Source: Polyangium sp. 15x6 (GTDB lineage Bacteria; Myxococcota_A; Polyangia; Polyangiales; Polyangiaceae). From it: 64,000 nt of DNA. The first letter of the stretch is position 1, and each line of letters starts with the position of its first letter. Positions 52,609 to 62,709 of the stretch are shown one piece after another. The stretch is from assembly GCF_029960785.1 (NCBI RefSeq), contig NZ_JASBQE010000006.1, positions 1 to 64,000 on the forward strand, given 5' to 3'. The notes beneath the pieces were generated by a model. It was not told the origin of the DNA. It did no database searches and saw only the letters and a list, made by a program, of their open reading frames with translations. The translations under genes and the position numbers were made by a program.

Positions 52609-53370
52609 ATGAACGAAGCGCCGCGAGAATCGCTCCCGCACGACGACCACCTCCAGGCGACGCGCGCGTACTACGACGAGTTCGCCGCGCGCTACGAGGA
52701 CCGCCGCGACGGTCGGGATTCCTCGGGCTACCACGATCTCGTCGACGATCTCGAGATCGACTTCCTCCGCCGCTTCGGCGAAGGCCGCGACGTGCTCGAG
52801 GTGGGCTGCGGAACGGGCCTCCTGCTCCGGCGCATCGCGGACTTCGCGCGGACGGCCCGCGGCGTCGATCTTTCGCCCGGCATGCTGGAAAAAGCCCGCG
52901 CGCGGGGTCTCGACGTCACCGTCGGCAGCGCGACCGATCTCCCCTTCCCCGACGCGAGCTTCGACGTCGCCTGCGCCTTCAAGGTGCTCCCGCACGTCCG
53001 CGAGCTCGAGCGCGCGATCGCCGAGATGGCGCGCGTGGTTCGTCCGGGCGGAACGATCCTCGCCGAGCTCTACAACCCCGTGAGCCTGCGTGGCTTCGTG
53101 AAGCGCTTCCTGCCAGCCGGCGCCATCAGCGCACGCACGAAGGAGGACGCCGTCTACACCCGCTTCGTGAGCCCGTGGGGCGCCGCCCGCCTTTTTCCGC
53201 CTGGCGTGCGTGTCCGCGCGTCGCGCGGCGTGCGTATCGTCACGCCCGCAGCCGCCGTCATGCGCGTGCCGCTCCTCCGCGGCGCCTTGGTTCGCGCCGA
53301 GCACGCGCTCTGCGACTCCCCGCTCCGGCACCTGGGCGGTTTCTGGATCGTCGCGCTCGAGAAGCTTTGA
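52609..53370 (+). CDS. Class I SAM-dependent methyltransferase
   Basis: The 253-residue protein has the methyltransferase motif I VLEVGCGTGLLLRRIADFA (about 61-79) and motif post I (ARGVDLSPGMLEKAR). Motif II (DVACAFKVLPH) and motif III (VRPGGTILAELYNPVSLRGF) are also present, and the C-terminal part resembles COQ5/UbiE-type or small-molecule O-/C-methyltransferases. Substrate is unknown. ATG at 52609 is immediately before the conserved YYDEFAARYEDRRDG region. Confidence 0.88.
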   Translation: MNEAPRESLPHDDHLQATRAYYDEFAARYEDRRDGRDSSGYHDLVDDLEIDFLRRFGEGRDVLEVGCGTGLLLRRIADFARTARGVDLSPGMLEKARARGLDVTVGSATDLPFPDASFDVACAFKVLPHVRELERAIAEMARVVRPGGTILAELYNPVSLRGFVKRFLPAGAISARTKEDAVYTRFVSPWGAARLFPPGVRVRASRGVRIVTPAAAVMRVPLLRGALVRAEHALCDSPLRHLGGFWIVALEKL

Positions 53371-53564
53371 GGGGCCTGTCCTCGTCCCTGTTGTTCCGGT
53401 CGGAAATCACTGATATTTTTGCTTCTCGTGGCCTTCGAGGTTCCGCTCGCCCCGACAGCGGATGCCCGCCCCCCGGCGGCGATGTTGGCCCCGCCGCGAA
53501 GCAGAGCGATACTGCACGTTGCAGGGCCCCCTCCGAGCGCCCGTCGTCGCTGAAAGGACCCGCG

Positions 53565-54197
53565 ATGCCTCCTACGTCCACGAGCTCGATCCCGACTCTC
53601 CTCACCGGCGCGGACAACGATCGCGGCGCGCTCATCGGGGCGCTCGCATTCGTCGAGGGTGTCGGCATCGGAGCGATGGGCGCGCGAGAGCTCAAGACGT
53701 GGATCGAGGAGTACCTCGTGCGCGCCGGGCGCATGCAGCGCCCCGTTCAAGTCGCCGAGCCCATGGCAGGCACGCTGCTGCTCGACACGCTGAACACCGT
53801 GGGCGCGCCGCCCTCGGCAACGAAGGCGCTGCTCGATCGGATCCTCGGCCGCGCGCGGTCACGCGTGGTCTTCACGCTGCGCGGGCTCATCACGGATCCA
53901 CCGGAAGACAACTTCCTCGAGATCGCAACGAAGTCGAGCCGCGTGCAGCCGCTCGGCATCGGCTCGAAGGTGTCATGGATCGCGCGGCCGCAGAAGGAAG
54001 ACTCGCTGAGCGATATCGTGCTCAGCCTGTTCGCCGCAGACATCCTCTCGAACCGCAACCTGTACGATCAAAACCTCTGCGTCTGCGACACGTGCGGCCG
54101 CGTCTCGTTCCGCGCAAAGATGATGTCGCGCACCGGCTGCCGCGAGCACAACGACGGCCCCCCAGGCGTCAAGCCCACGAGCAGCCGCAGCACCTGA
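53565..54197 (+). CDS. Hypothetical protein with C-terminal zinc-knuckle-like motif
   Basis: The 210-residue protein is unrecognised. A mixed helical/strand body ends with CVCDTCGRVSFRAKMMSRTGCREHN, a CxxC...C-x2-H arrangement that may bind zinc. No signal peptide and no membrane segment. The start is ATG 53565 (MPPTSTSSIP). It is followed directly by the composite hairpin repeat (54199-54309). The adjacent methyltransferase is on the same strand, 195 bases upstream. Confidence 0.6.
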   Translation: MPPTSTSSIPTLLTGADNDRGALIGALAFVEGVGIGAMGARELKTWIEEYLVRAGRMQRPVQVAEPMAGTLLLDTLNTVGAPPSATKALLDRILGRARSRVVFTLRGLITDPPEDNFLEIATKSSRVQPLGIGSKVSWIARPQKEDSLSDIVLSLFAADILSNRNLYDQNLCVCDTCGRVSFRAKMMSRTGCREHNDGPPGVKPTSSRST

Positions 54198-54198
54198 G

Positions 54199-54309
54199 AG
54201 CGTAGCGCCGGGGTTTCACCCCGGGCCCCACCAGGGGCTGTCCGCCCCTGGACCCGGACCAGGGCAAGCCCTGGACCTCTGGTGCATCGACCGCGATGCG
54301 GTCGATGCA
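54199..54309. repeat. Composite four-hairpin repeat, copy 3
   Basis: Same module order as at 2.3-2.65 kb: border GCGTAGCG, CCGGGG-TTTCA-CCCCGG (54208-54224), CCAGGGGC-tgtcc-GCCCCTGG (54231-54251), CCAGGGC-AA-GCCCTGG (54259-54274) and an 11-bp stem around GAT (54284-54308, arm GCATCGACCGC). It starts 2 bases after the previous gene's stop. Confidence 0.8.
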
Positions 54310-54349
54310 AAAGAGCATCGGCTGTGGAGATCCTTCGGCGTCGAAGCGA

Positions 54350-55396
54350 TCAGAAAGCGCCGACGACGCCCACGCCAAACCCGTCCGGCGTCACCGCGAC
54401 CGTCGGCACCACGCGCAGCGCGGGGCGCGGCGGCACGGGTCGCTTCTCGATCGTGACCTTCTGCGGCACGTACGCGATCTGCGCCTGCACGATGCCCGCC
54501 ACGGTGAGCCCAGCCCAAAGGCCGAACGCGACCTGGTTGATGATCAGCGTGATCTGCTGGCGACGCACGAGCTCCTCGCGCTCAGCTTTAATCGCGAGCG
54601 TCTGATCGAAGCTCGCGTAGTAGTTGAAGACCTGCGAGGCGACGATCGTCGTCGCACCCGTGAACGCCTGCGTGATGGCGAAGGTCCAGCCGAGCTTCCG
54701 GCTGCCGTTCTGGAACTGGCCGATGCCAAACGGCATCGCCGCGACGATGCGCGAGTTCTGCACGATGATCTGCCGCTCGGACGCCGCCTTCACGAGCGAC
54801 TCGATCCAGCGTTTTTCCTCTTCCTTCGCCTTCTGCTGCGCGATGCGCCGATCGCGCTCCTCCGCAGCGCGCTTCTGCTCCGCCGCGTCGAGCTCCTCGC
54901 GCAGGCGTCCACGCACGACGGTGAAACGATCGACGACCTCCTGCGGAAACACCGCAGGGTCGGGCGAATAACTCGGGTTTTGACGCAGGATCGTGGCGAT
55001 CTCCGCCTCGGCCTCGTCGTAACGCTTGAGCGCGATGAGCGAGGCCGCGCGGAGCGTGCGCGCGCGCTGGATGAGGTCCGGATCCGTGAGTCGACACGGC
55101 GCCGTGCCGCTCGTCGGGACAGACTCACAGGGCTTCTGCGCGGGATCGAGCATCGCCGTGAAGCGCGAGGCCGCCTCGTCGTACTCGGCCGCGTCGAAGC
55201 GCGTCTTGCCGAGCTCGAACTGCTGCAAATCGTCCGCGCGCGCGGCGCGGGTCGCGAGGGCGAGCGCGAGGCCCGTCACCGCCGCGAGCGCCGTGGGCCC
55301 GAACGAAGCGCGCCGCTTGGCCCTGGGGCCTCGGCGGTCCCGCCCGAACCGAAGCCCGCCGGGCAGAGCCCGCTGCAGACGAGGTCGCGCCGTCAT
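54350..55396 (-). CDS. Exported TPR-like protein with C-terminal membrane segments
   Basis: The 348-residue protein has an N-terminal basic then hydrophobic segment (about 30-54, LAAVTGLALALATRAARA) that looks like a signal peptide. A repeat-like helical region with a long KxxEEEKRW charged stretch (about 170-205) follows. Two or three hydrophobic helices (about 240-260, 285-310) come next, and the strand-like C-terminus ends FGVGVVGAF. Terminal Phe suggests an outer-membrane or beta-rich end. Not recognised as a named family. Confidence 0.62.
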   Translation of the reverse strand: MTARPRLQRALPGGLRFGRDRRGPRAKRRASFGPTALAAVTGLALALATRAARADDLQQFELGKTRFDAAEYDEAASRFTAMLDPAQKPCESVPTSGTAPCRLTDPDLIQRARTLRAASLIALKRYDEAEAEIATILRQNPSYSPDPAVFPQEVVDRFTVVRGRLREELDAAEQKRAAEERDRRIAQQKAKEEEKRWIESLVKAASERQIIVQNSRIVAAMPFGIGQFQNGSRKLGWTFAITQAFTGATTIVASQVFNYYASFDQTLAIKAEREELVRRQQITLIINQVAFGLWAGLTVAGIVQAQIAYVPQKVTIEKRPVPPRPALRVVPTVAVTPDGFGVGVVGAF

Positions 55397-55481
55397 TCCC
55401 CGTAACCGAGTAACCGAGGGACCCTTCTACCGGAATTTGGGCGTCGTGGGGACCGCTATCCGCGAACCGAGGCCCTCCGCC

Positions 55482-57434
55482 TCACCGCGCAGGCCAGGGC
55501 ACCACGTTGTGCTCTCCGGCGCGCAAACTCACGTTGTTCCGGAAGGGCTCTTCCCCAGGCGCCGTGAACTGGCACTTGTTGTCGTAGGTGATCTCCTCGA
55601 GCTGTACCTTCTGGGTGGCACCTGGAAAAAGCGTCAGTTTGATGTCCGAGCACACCACCTGCGCATTCGCAGGCGCCGGGCCGAGCGAGACCGTGGCCGG
55701 GAGCGGCGTGAGCCGGACGCGGTAGCGCTGCACATCGTCGAGATCGTTCTCGGGCGGTGGTTCGACGACGAGGGTTCCATCGAAGGTGCCGCAGCACTTC
55801 GAATCCTTCACGCGGGCCGAGACGGCATGAGCGCCGGGCTTGAGCTTGAAGACGCGCGAAAAATGCTTTTCTTCCTTGCCGTCGAGGACGAGGGTCGCGC
55901 CTTGCGGGCTGACGAGGAAGACGACCCTGCGCTCATTCGGGGACGCGGGCGGAGCCGTGGAGGCGGAGGTCGTCGGGGCGCTGAGCGGGAGCTTGATGCG
56001 GATGCTGCGCGGCGTTTCGGCCAGGTTGATCGATGACGAGACCGTGCTCGGAGCCCGAGGATCCACGGATGCGTCGGGCGCGGAAGGGTTCTTGGGGTGC
56101 TCCGTGGAGGCCGTCGTGGCGTCGGTCTTCGGTCCTGCGTCGGCCTCGATCGCGGCCACGGGTTTGCGCAGGCGCGCGACGACGAAGGCCCCGACGCCGA
56201 GCACGAGCGCGCCCGCGACGAGGCCCGCCATTCTGCGCACGAGCTTCTGTCGCTCGGCGCTCGCGGAGAGGCTCGTCACGCGCTTCAGGATCGCGAGGTC
56301 GTTCGGCGCGAGCGCGTGGGCGCGGTTGAAGTCGGCCGCGGCGCCGGTGCGATCGCCCGTCTTGCGCGCGGCCTCGCCGCGGGCGACGAGGCACGACACG
56401 AGCCGCGTCGTGAGGGCGTCCGCGTAGCCGGCCGGGTCCTCGAAGTAAGCCTCGATCTCGCGCCGCGGGTCGGTGATGCCGAGGACCTCGAGCTCGGCGC
56501 GGATGAGCTCGCCGAGCTTGCCGGGGCCCGCGATGCGATCGGCCGCGGCGTGCGCGAGGGCGCCGTCGATGATGCGCGCGAAGCGACCGCCGACCGTGGG
56601 CCGCTCGTGATCCGCCCGCGGATAGTCGTTTTCGAGCACGCGACGCAGGACCTGCGCCGGGTTTTTCCCTTCGAACGGCAGGTGCCCCACGAGGCACTCG
56701 TACATGAGCACGCCGAGCGCGAAGACGTCGGTGCGCCCGTCGACCTCGCCCGCCTCGATCTGCTCGGGCGCCATGTGCGCAGGCGATCCGAGCACCTGCC
56801 CGGTCGACGTCACGCCCTGCGCGTCGAGGATCTTCGCGATGCCGAAGTCCGTGAGCTTGATGAGCACGCCGAGATCACCGGCGCGGCTCGGCACGGGCCG
56901 TGGTGTCGATCGCGGCGCGTCGGGAACGGGCGTCTCGTCGACCTTGTCGACGCGCGCGCGCGACTCGCTCGTGCGATCCGCGGGCAGCTCGACGAGCACG
57001 TTCTCCGGCTTCACGTCGCGGTGCACGATGCCGCACGCGTGCGCGTGCTCGAGCGCCTCGCAGAGCACGAGGACGATCGACGCGCCGATCTCGGCGGGCA
57101 TGTCGCGGTGGCGCTGGAGGATCTTCCGCAGCGTGGTGCCGCGGCAGAGCTCGACGACGAGATAACGCTCGCCGTCCTCCTCGCTGGAGACGTCGTACAC
57201 CTCGACGATCCCCGGGTGCCGGAGCTTCGCGGCCGCGCGCGCCTCGGCGACGAACCGCGCGGCGACCTCGGTGTTCTCGCGCAGGTGCTTGTGGATGAGC
57301 TTGATGGCGACTTCACGCCCGAGACGAACGTCACGGGCGCGATACACCGTCGCCATCCCACCGTGCCCGATCTCCTCGATGAGCTCGTACTTCGCGAGCC
57401 TGGGGAGCCCCGGCAGGGCGGAGGGTTCCGTCAT
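55482..57434 (-). CDS. Hanks-type Ser/Thr kinase with PEGA-like C-terminal domain
   Basis: The 650-residue protein has a kinase domain in residues 15-320 with GHGGMATVY, VAIKLI, IVHRDVKPENV, LTDFGIAK and MAPEQ intact. A 35-residue Ser/Pro-rich insert lies between the HRD and DFG motifs. After it come a TPR-like helical segment (350-400), one membrane helix (about 412-430) and an outer beta-rich, PEGA-like repeat domain (VSPQGATLVLDGKEEKHFSRVFKLKPGAHAVSA). The start ATG 57434 overlaps the pyruvate kinase stop (ATGA), so the two proteins are translated together. Confidence 0.92.
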   Translation of the reverse strand: MTEPSALPGLPRLAKYELIEEIGHGGMATVYRARDVRLGREVAIKLIHKHLRENTEVAARFVAEARAAAKLRHPGIVEVYDVSSEEDGERYLVVELCRGTTLRKILQRHRDMPAEIGASIVLVLCEALEHAHACGIVHRDVKPENVLVELPADRTSESRARVDKVDETPVPDAPRSTPRPVPSRAGDLGVLIKLTDFGIAKILDAQGVTSTGQVLGSPAHMAPEQIEAGEVDGRTDVFALGVLMYECLVGHLPFEGKNPAQVLRRVLENDYPRADHERPTVGGRFARIIDGALAHAAADRIAGPGKLGELIRAELEVLGITDPRREIEAYFEDPAGYADALTTRLVSCLVARGEAARKTGDRTGAAADFNRAHALAPNDLAILKRVTSLSASAERQKLVRRMAGLVAGALVLGVGAFVVARLRKPVAAIEADAGPKTDATTASTEHPKNPSAPDASVDPRAPSTVSSSINLAETPRSIRIKLPLSAPTTSASTAPPASPNERRVVFLVSPQGATLVLDGKEEKHFSRVFKLKPGAHAVSARVKDSKCCGTFDGTLVVEPPPENDLDDVQRYRVRLTPLPATVSLGPAPANAQVVCSDIKLTLFPGATQKVQLEEITYDNKCQFTAPGEEPFRNNVSLRAGEHNVVPWPAR

Positions 57435-58852
57435 TCCACGACCTTCACGCGGATCGAGTTCGTCGATCCACGCACGCCGATCGGCGCGCCGAAGATCGCG
57501 ACGAACTTGTCCCCCGGCGAGACGAAGCCGTTCGCGAGCAAGATCATGCTCGCGCGATCGACCATCTCGTCCGCGCTCGTGACCTTGTCGAGCGGCCAGG
57601 GCACGACGCCCCAGAGCAGCGCGAGCCTGCGGCGCGTCGCCGCGTTCGGCGAGAACGCGACGATCGGCACGACGGGCCTGTGCTTCGAGGCGTAGAGCGC
57701 CGTGGAGCCGCTCTCCGTGAAGGCCACGATGACCCGCGCGCCGATGTCGCGCGCGATGTCACAGCCGTTGCGCGCCACGGCCTCGGGCACGTTCGCGCGC
57801 GCGCCGGGCATCTCGCTCGAGAGAGGCCGGAAGAACTTGCTCTGCTCGGCCTCCATGACGATGCGGCTCATCACGCGCGCGACGAGCGGCGGGTGCGCGC
57901 CCGTCGCCGTCTCCTGCGAGAGCATCACCGCGTCCGTCCCCTCGAAGACCGCCGTCGCCACGTCGCTCGCCTCGGCGCGCGTCGGGCGCGAGTTCGTGAC
58001 CATCGACTGGAGCATCTCGGTCGCGACGATGACCGGCTTCTGATGCACACGCGCAAGTCCGAGGATCTCGCGCTGGATCACGGGCACGCGCTCGGGGTTG
58101 AACTCCACGCCGAGGTCACCACGCGCGACCATGACGGCATCGGTCGCCTGGATGATCGCCTCGAGGTTCTCGACGGCCGCGGGCGTCTCGATCTTCGCGA
58201 CGATGGGCGTCGGCCGGCCCCACGCTTCGCAGATGTCGCGCACGAGCCGGATGTCGTCCGCCGTGCGCACGAAGGAGAGCGCGACGTAGTCGATGCCGAG
58301 CGAGAGGCCGAACGAGAGGTCGGCCTTGTCCTTCTCGGTGAGCGCCGCGAGCCGCACGCGCCGCGCCGGCAGGCTGACGCCCACGCGATCGCGGAGCTGT
58401 CCGCCCTGCGTGGCCACGGCGTGCACGCGCCGGCCATCGACCTTGGTCACCGTGAGGACCATGCGTCCGTCGTCGACGAGCACGATGTCGCCCGGCTGCA
58501 GATCCTCGGCGAGGCCCTCGTACAGGATCGGCATCTCGCCGGGCCCGCCGTGCTGTTGGTCCTTCGTGGCCTCGATGAGCACGACCTGACCGTCCGTGGG
58601 CACATCCATCGTGCCGCCCTCGAACTTGCCCGCGCGGATCTTGGGACCACAAAGGTCCTGCAGGATCGCCACGGGTTTGTCGCAGGCCTCGGCGGCCGCG
58701 CGAACGGCCTGGAACCTTCGCGCGTGCTCTTCGTGTGTGCCGTGGGAAAAATTCAGCCGCGCCACATCCATGCCGGCGCGGATGAGTGGCTCGAGCTGGG
58801 GCTCGGATGCAGGGCCTATCGTGCAGACGATCTTCGCGCGACGTACGACCAC
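57431..58852 (-). CDS. pyk: Pyruvate kinase
   Basis: The 473-residue enzyme converts PEP and ADP to pyruvate and ATP in glycolysis. Signature blocks are RRAKIVCTIGPAS, MDVARLNFSHG, DLCGPKIRAG, IVAKIETPAAVENL, AVMVARGDLGVE and KPVIVATEMLQSM. The catalytic Lys lies in VAKIE, and the Lys after LCGP contacts substrate. A C-terminal domain with ARVIVAFTESGSTA follows. No ATG is in place: the reading frame upstream runs far into lysA as a shadow, so the start is GTG at 58852 (VVVRRAKIV). It shares 4 bases with the downstream kinase, so that kinase may regulate it or respond to it. Confidence 0.94.
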   Translation of the reverse strand: MVVRRAKIVCTIGPASEPQLEPLIRAGMDVARLNFSHGTHEEHARRFQAVRAAAEACDKPVAILQDLCGPKIRAGKFEGGTMDVPTDGQVVLIEATKDQQHGGPGEMPILYEGLAEDLQPGDIVLVDDGRMVLTVTKVDGRRVHAVATQGGQLRDRVGVSLPARRVRLAALTEKDKADLSFGLSLGIDYVALSFVRTADDIRLVRDICEAWGRPTPIVAKIETPAAVENLEAIIQATDAVMVARGDLGVEFNPERVPVIQREILGLARVHQKPVIVATEMLQSMVTNSRPTRAEASDVATAVFEGTDAVMLSQETATGAHPPLVARVMSRIVMEAEQSKFFRPLSSEMPGARANVPEAVARNGCDIARDIGARVIVAFTESGSTALYASKHRPVVPIVAFSPNAATRRRLALLWGVVPWPLDKVTSADEMVDRASMILLANGFVSPGDKFVAIFGAPIGVRGSTNSIRVKVVE

Positions 58853-59023
58853 GGGCGGAGCATGGCACGACGTCCGCGCCGCTAACAGGGCCTTACGCTG
58901 GGAAGCTCCGTGAGCCGTCCGACGTGGAGCGGGGGGTCCTCCCGGGTCGCGGGGACGAGTCCGCTCGACGCCACGCGCCATGCCGGCTTTACCCGCTGCC
59001 CGCGCCGCGCTACCCGAGGGCCC

Positions 59024-60328
59024 ATGCTGAAACGCGACGCGCGCGGGGCCGCCACGATGGGCGGCATCCGCCTCGAGGACCTCCTCGACCTCGGGACGGA
59101 GCCCAAAGAAGGCACGGATCGACCGCGCACCCCCGCCTACGTGTACGACGTGGACGCGATCGTGCAGGCGGCGCGGGATCTTTCCGCTGGGTTCGAAGGC
59201 GCGCCGCACCAGATCGCCTACGCGATCAAAGCGAACACGGCGGGCCCCATCGTGCGCGCGCTCGGCGCCGCCGGCTGCGGGGCCGAGGTGGTCTCCGGTG
59301 GCGAGCTCGCCGTGGCGCTCGGCGCGGGCATCCCCGCGGATTCGATCCTGTTCAGCGGCGTGGCCAAGACGGCGCGCGAGATCGATCAGGCGATCGGCGC
59401 TGGCGATCGCGGGATCCTCGCGCTGCAGATGGAGAGCGTCGAGGAGATCGGGCGCGCCGCGGCCCGCGCCCGCGCGCTCGGGCGCAAGGCGCGCGTGGCG
59501 TTCCGCGTGAACCCGAGCATCGAGGCCGACACGCACGCGCACGTGGCGACGGGCCACGACGAGGCGAAGTTCGGCATCGCGCTCGCCGATCTTACGGCCG
59601 CGTACGAAGCGGTCGACGCGGCAGAGGGCGCGCTCGAGCTCGTGGGCATCGGCTGTCACATCGGCTCGCAGCTCACGCGCACGGACGAGTACCTCGCGGG
59701 CGCGCGCGTGGTGCTCGATCTCGCGGCCGAACGCCGCGCCGCGGGCAGGCCCCTCGCGTACCTCGATCTCGGCGGCGGCTACGGCATCGACTACGGCGCG
59801 GGTTGCCCCGTGTCGCCCGCGGATTTCGCGCGGGCGGCGACGCGCCTCGTCGCAGAGCGAGGCTTCGCCGGGACGCGCATCGTCGTCGAGCCGGGGCGCG
59901 CGCTCGTGGCGCCGTACGGCGTGCTCTGCGCGAGCGTGGTGATGGCGAAGCGCTCGCGCGGCGAGCCTGCGCGGCGATGGCTCCTGATCGACGCGGGCAT
60001 GAACGATCTCATCCGCCCCGCGCTGTACGCGGCCAAGCACCGCATCGAGCCGATCGACGCGCCGCCGCCGGCCGCAGGCGCGGCGCCCGGCTACCGCGTC
60101 GTGGGGCCCGTCTGCGAGAGCTCCGACGACTTCGGCGAGCATCCCTTCGCGGATCCGCTGCCGCGCGCCGTGATCCTCCGTGACGCCGGCGCGTACGGCT
60201 TCGTGATGGCGAGCGAGTACAACGGGCGCGGGCTGCCGACGGAGATCTTCCTCGCGGGCGGCCGCGTTGCGACGATTCATCGCTCGCGTGACGCAGCGGC
60301 CTGGGCCGCGTCCCGTCTCTTCGGCTGA
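59024..60328 (+). CDS. lysA: Diaminopimelate decarboxylase
   Basis: The 434-residue PLP enzyme of fold type III makes lysine from meso-diaminopimelate. The PLP Lys is K69 in AYAIKANT. Other sites are GIGCHIGSQL, GGGYGIDYG, VVEPGRALVA (phosphate and substrate) and CESSDDFG (the Cys from the partner subunit). ATG at 59024 (MLKRDARGAA) is near the conserved start of the family; a further ATG at residue 12 is possible. It is divergent from pyk and followed by a hairpin (60335-60375). Confidence 0.92.
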   Translation: MLKRDARGAATMGGIRLEDLLDLGTEPKEGTDRPRTPAYVYDVDAIVQAARDLSAGFEGAPHQIAYAIKANTAGPIVRALGAAGCGAEVVSGGELAVALGAGIPADSILFSGVAKTAREIDQAIGAGDRGILALQMESVEEIGRAAARARALGRKARVAFRVNPSIEADTHAHVATGHDEAKFGIALADLTAAYEAVDAAEGALELVGIGCHIGSQLTRTDEYLAGARVVLDLAAERRAAGRPLAYLDLGGGYGIDYGAGCPVSPADFARAATRLVAERGFAGTRIVVEPGRALVAPYGVLCASVVMAKRSRGEPARRWLLIDAGMNDLIRPALYAAKHRIEPIDAPPPAAGAAPGYRVVGPVCESSDDFGEHPFADPLPRAVILRDAGAYGFVMASEYNGRGLPTEIFLAGGRVATIHRSRDAAAWAASRLFG

Positions 60329-60335
60329 CAAAAAA

Positions 60336-60376
60336 CGAAGAGGGCGAGCCCCTTGAGGCCCGCCCCCGTTGTTTTG
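60336..60376 (+). terminator. Terminator of lysA
   Basis: GGGCGaGCCcctTGAGGCcCGCCC, a GC-rich hairpin, is followed by CGTTGTTTTG on the plus strand and preceded by an A-run for the opposite strand. It lies right after the lysA stop. Confidence 0.75.
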
Positions 60377-60381
60377 CGGAT

Positions 60382-60420
60382 GTCGACATGATCAACGTCG
60401 ACGACGTTGATCATGTCGAC
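60382..60420. repeat. Perfect 18-bp palindrome
   Basis: Arms GTCGACATGATCAACGTC (60382-60399) and its exact complement (60403-60420) enclose GAC. It lies between the lysA terminator and the pnp stop (60430). It is a candidate site for a dimeric DNA-binding protein or a very stable RNA hairpin at the 3' end of pnp. Confidence 0.85.
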
Positions 60421-60429
60421 CCACGTGGC

Positions 60430-62709
60430 TCAGCGACGATCGCGCGGCGGACGGTCGCCGCGATCGCGCGGCGGACGATCACCGCGGTCGCCGCGCGGCG
60501 GACGATCGCCGCGGGGGCCGTCACGACCCGGATCGCTCCGACGCGGCGGCGGACCACCCGCGTCGCGCTCGCGGGCCTGATCGAGCCGCGCCTTCGCCTC
60601 CACGCCGGCCTGCCCCTCGGGCAGCGGCAGCACCTCGCGGCGGCTCAGGCGGATCTTGCCCTCGCGGTCGACGCTCACGACCTTCACCTCGACCGTGTCG
60701 CCTTCCTTCACCACATCCTCGACACGCTCGACGCGCGTGTGCGCGAGCTCCGAGATGTGCACGAGGCCGTCGGTACCCGGGAGGATCTCGACGAACGCGC
60801 CGAAGTCCGTGATGCGCTTGACCGTGCCCTTGTAGACCGCGCCGACCTCGGGCTCGGCGGTGAGGCCCTTGATGATGTCGAGCGCCCTCTTCACGGCCTC
60901 GGAGTCCGCCGATGCCACGTTCACCGTGCCGTCGTCCTCCACGTCGATCGCCACGCCCGTCTGATCGACGATGCCCTTGATGGTCTTGCCGCCGGGGCCG
61001 ATGATCAGGCGGATCTGGTCGGGCTTGACCTTGATCGTCGTGATGCGCGGCGCGTACTGGCTGAGCTCCGGCCGCGGCGCGGGCAGCGCCTCCAGCATCT
61101 TGCCGAGGATGTGCAGCCGACCCTCGCGCGCCTGATCGAGCGCCTGCGCCAGGATCGCCCGCGACAGGCCCGCGATCTTGATGTCCATCTGGATCGCCGT
61201 CACGCCGCGCGCCGTGCCGCAGACCTTGAAGTCCATGTCGCCGAGATGATCCTCGTCGCCGAGGATGTCGCTCAGGATCGCGTACTTGCTGCCCTCGGCG
61301 ATGAGGCCCATCGCGATGCCGGCGACGGGCGACTTGATCGGCACGCCCGCGTCCATGAGCGAGAGGCAACCGCCGCAGACGGCCGCCATCGACGACGAGC
61401 CGTTCGACTCGAGCGTCTCGCTCACGATGCGGATCGTGTAGGGGAACTGCTCCTGCGCGGGGATCATGCGGGAGAGAGCGCGCTCGGCGAGGGCGCCGTG
61501 CCCGATCTCGCGACGGCCAGGGCCGCGCATCGGCTTCGTCTCGCCCGTCGAGAAGGGCGGGAAGTTGTAGTGGAGGTAGAAGCGCTTCCAGCTCTCCCCC
61601 ATCAGGCCGTCGATCTTCTGCTCGTCCGTCGAGGTGCCGAGCGTCGTCGTCACGATCGCCTGCGTCTCGCCGCGCTGGAAGAGGGAGCTACCGTGCACGC
61701 GCGGGAGCAGCCCCGCCTCGCACATGATCGGCCGGATCGTGCGCGTGTCGCGACCGTCGATGCGCTTGCCCTCGTCGAGGACGTAGGTGCGGACGACGTG
61801 CGCCTTGCGCTCCTCGAACTCCGCCTTGATGAGCTTCTCGTTCGCGAGGTACTTCTCCGGACCGAGCTCTGCGAGCAGCGCCTCGCCGAGCTTCTTCTTC
61901 AGCGCCGAGTAGCCCTCGTAACGCGCCTTCTTGTCGGTCACGCGGGTCGCCGACTTGAGATCGTTGTCCACGATCTCGGCGACGCGCGCCTTGATCGCGT
62001 CGTCGAGCTGCGGCGCCTGGAACGCCTTCTTCGGCTTGCCCACCGCCTGACGGACGCGCTCGATGAGGTCGATCACGGGCTGCGCCGTCTCGTGCGCGAA
62101 CATGAGCGCGTCGATGATGTCGCTCTCGGTCGCCTCGGCGGCGCCACCCTCGACCATCACGATCGCGTCGCGCGAGCAGGCGACGACGAGGTCGATGTCG
62201 CACTCCTCGATCTCGCTCGCCGTCGGGTACGCCACGAACTCGCCGGCCTTGCGGCCGACGCGCACGCCGACGACGGGCCCGTTCCACGGGATGTCCGAGA
62301 TGTGCAGCGCCGCGCTCGCGCCCGTGAGCGCGAGGACGTCGGCCTTGTTCTGCTTGTCGCTCGAGAGGACGGTCGCGATGATCTGCGTGTCCTTCTTGAA
62401 GCCCTCGGGGAAGAGCGGACGGAGCGGGCGATCCATGATGCGGCAGGCGAGGATCTCCTCGTCGCGCTGGCGCGCCTCGCGCTTGAAGAAGCCGCCGGGG
62501 ATCTTGCCGGCGGCGTACGTCTTCTCGACGAACTCGCAGGTGAGGGGGAAGAAATCGAGCCCGGGCCGCTCGTCTTGCGACACAGCGGTCACGAGGACCA
62601 TCGTCTCGCCGTACGTGACGAGGACGGATCCATGGGCTTGCTTGGCCAGACGGCCGGTCTCGAGCGTGAGGGCTCGACCGCCGACCATGACGGATTCACG
62701 AACGTACAT
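60430..62709 (-). CDS. pnp: Polyribonucleotide nucleotidyltransferase (PNPase)
   Basis: The 759-residue exoribonuclease degrades RNA 3' to 5' using phosphate. Both RNase PH-like cores are present, the second with [15 protein letters not shown] (active-site) and [15 protein letters not shown] (about 555-615, [15 protein letters not shown]) and S1 (about 620-690, [15 protein letters not shown]) domains follow. The end is an Arg/Gly/Pro-rich tail (RGDRPP repeats) longer than in E. coli. ATG at 62709 gives the expected [12 protein letters not shown]-terminus. It is in the classical rpsO-pnp order, with rpsO upstream. In other bacteria PNPase is a partner of Ro proteins, and a Ro gene is present in this window. 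Confidence 0.97.
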   Translation of the reverse strand: MYVRESVMVGGRALTLETGRLAKQAHGSVLVTYGETMVLVTAVSQDERPGLDFFPLTCEFVEKTYAAGKIPGGFFKREARQRDEEILACRIMDRPLRPLFPEGFKKDTQIIATVLSSDKQNKADVLALTGASAALHISDIPWNGPVVGVRVGRKAGEFVAYPTASEIEECDIDLVVACSRDAIVMVEGGAAEATESDIIDALMFAHETAQPVIDLIERVRQAVGKPKKAFQAPQLDDAIKARVAEIVDNDLKSATRVTDKKARYEGYSALKKKLGEALLAELGPEKYLANEKLIKAEFEERKAHVVRTYVLDEGKRIDGRDTRTIRPIMCEAGLLPRVHGSSLFQRGETQAIVTTTLGTSTDEQKIDGLMGESWKRFYLHYNFPPFSTGETKPMRGPGRREIGHGALAERALSRMIPAQEQFPYTIRIVSETLESNGSSSMAAVCGGCLSLMDAGVPIKSPVAGIAMGLIAEGSKYAILSDILGDEDHLGDMDFKVCGTARGVTAIQMDIKIAGLSRAILAQALDQAREGRLHILGKMLEALPAPRPELSQYAPRITTIKVKPDQIRLIIGPGGKTIKGIVDQTGVAIDVEDDGTVNVASADSEAVKRALDIIKGLTAEPEVGAVYKGTVKRITDFGAFVEILPGTDGLVHISELAHTRVERVEDVVKEGDTVEVKVVSVDREGKIRLSRREVLPLPEGQAGVEAKARLDQARERDAGGPPPRRSDPGRDGPRGDRPPRGDRGDRPPRDRGDRPPRDRR

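Noticed and set aside
57431-60331. 966-codon minus frame extending pyk across lysA
   Set aside because: Only the pyruvate kinase part has family motifs; the rest is the reverse of lysA.
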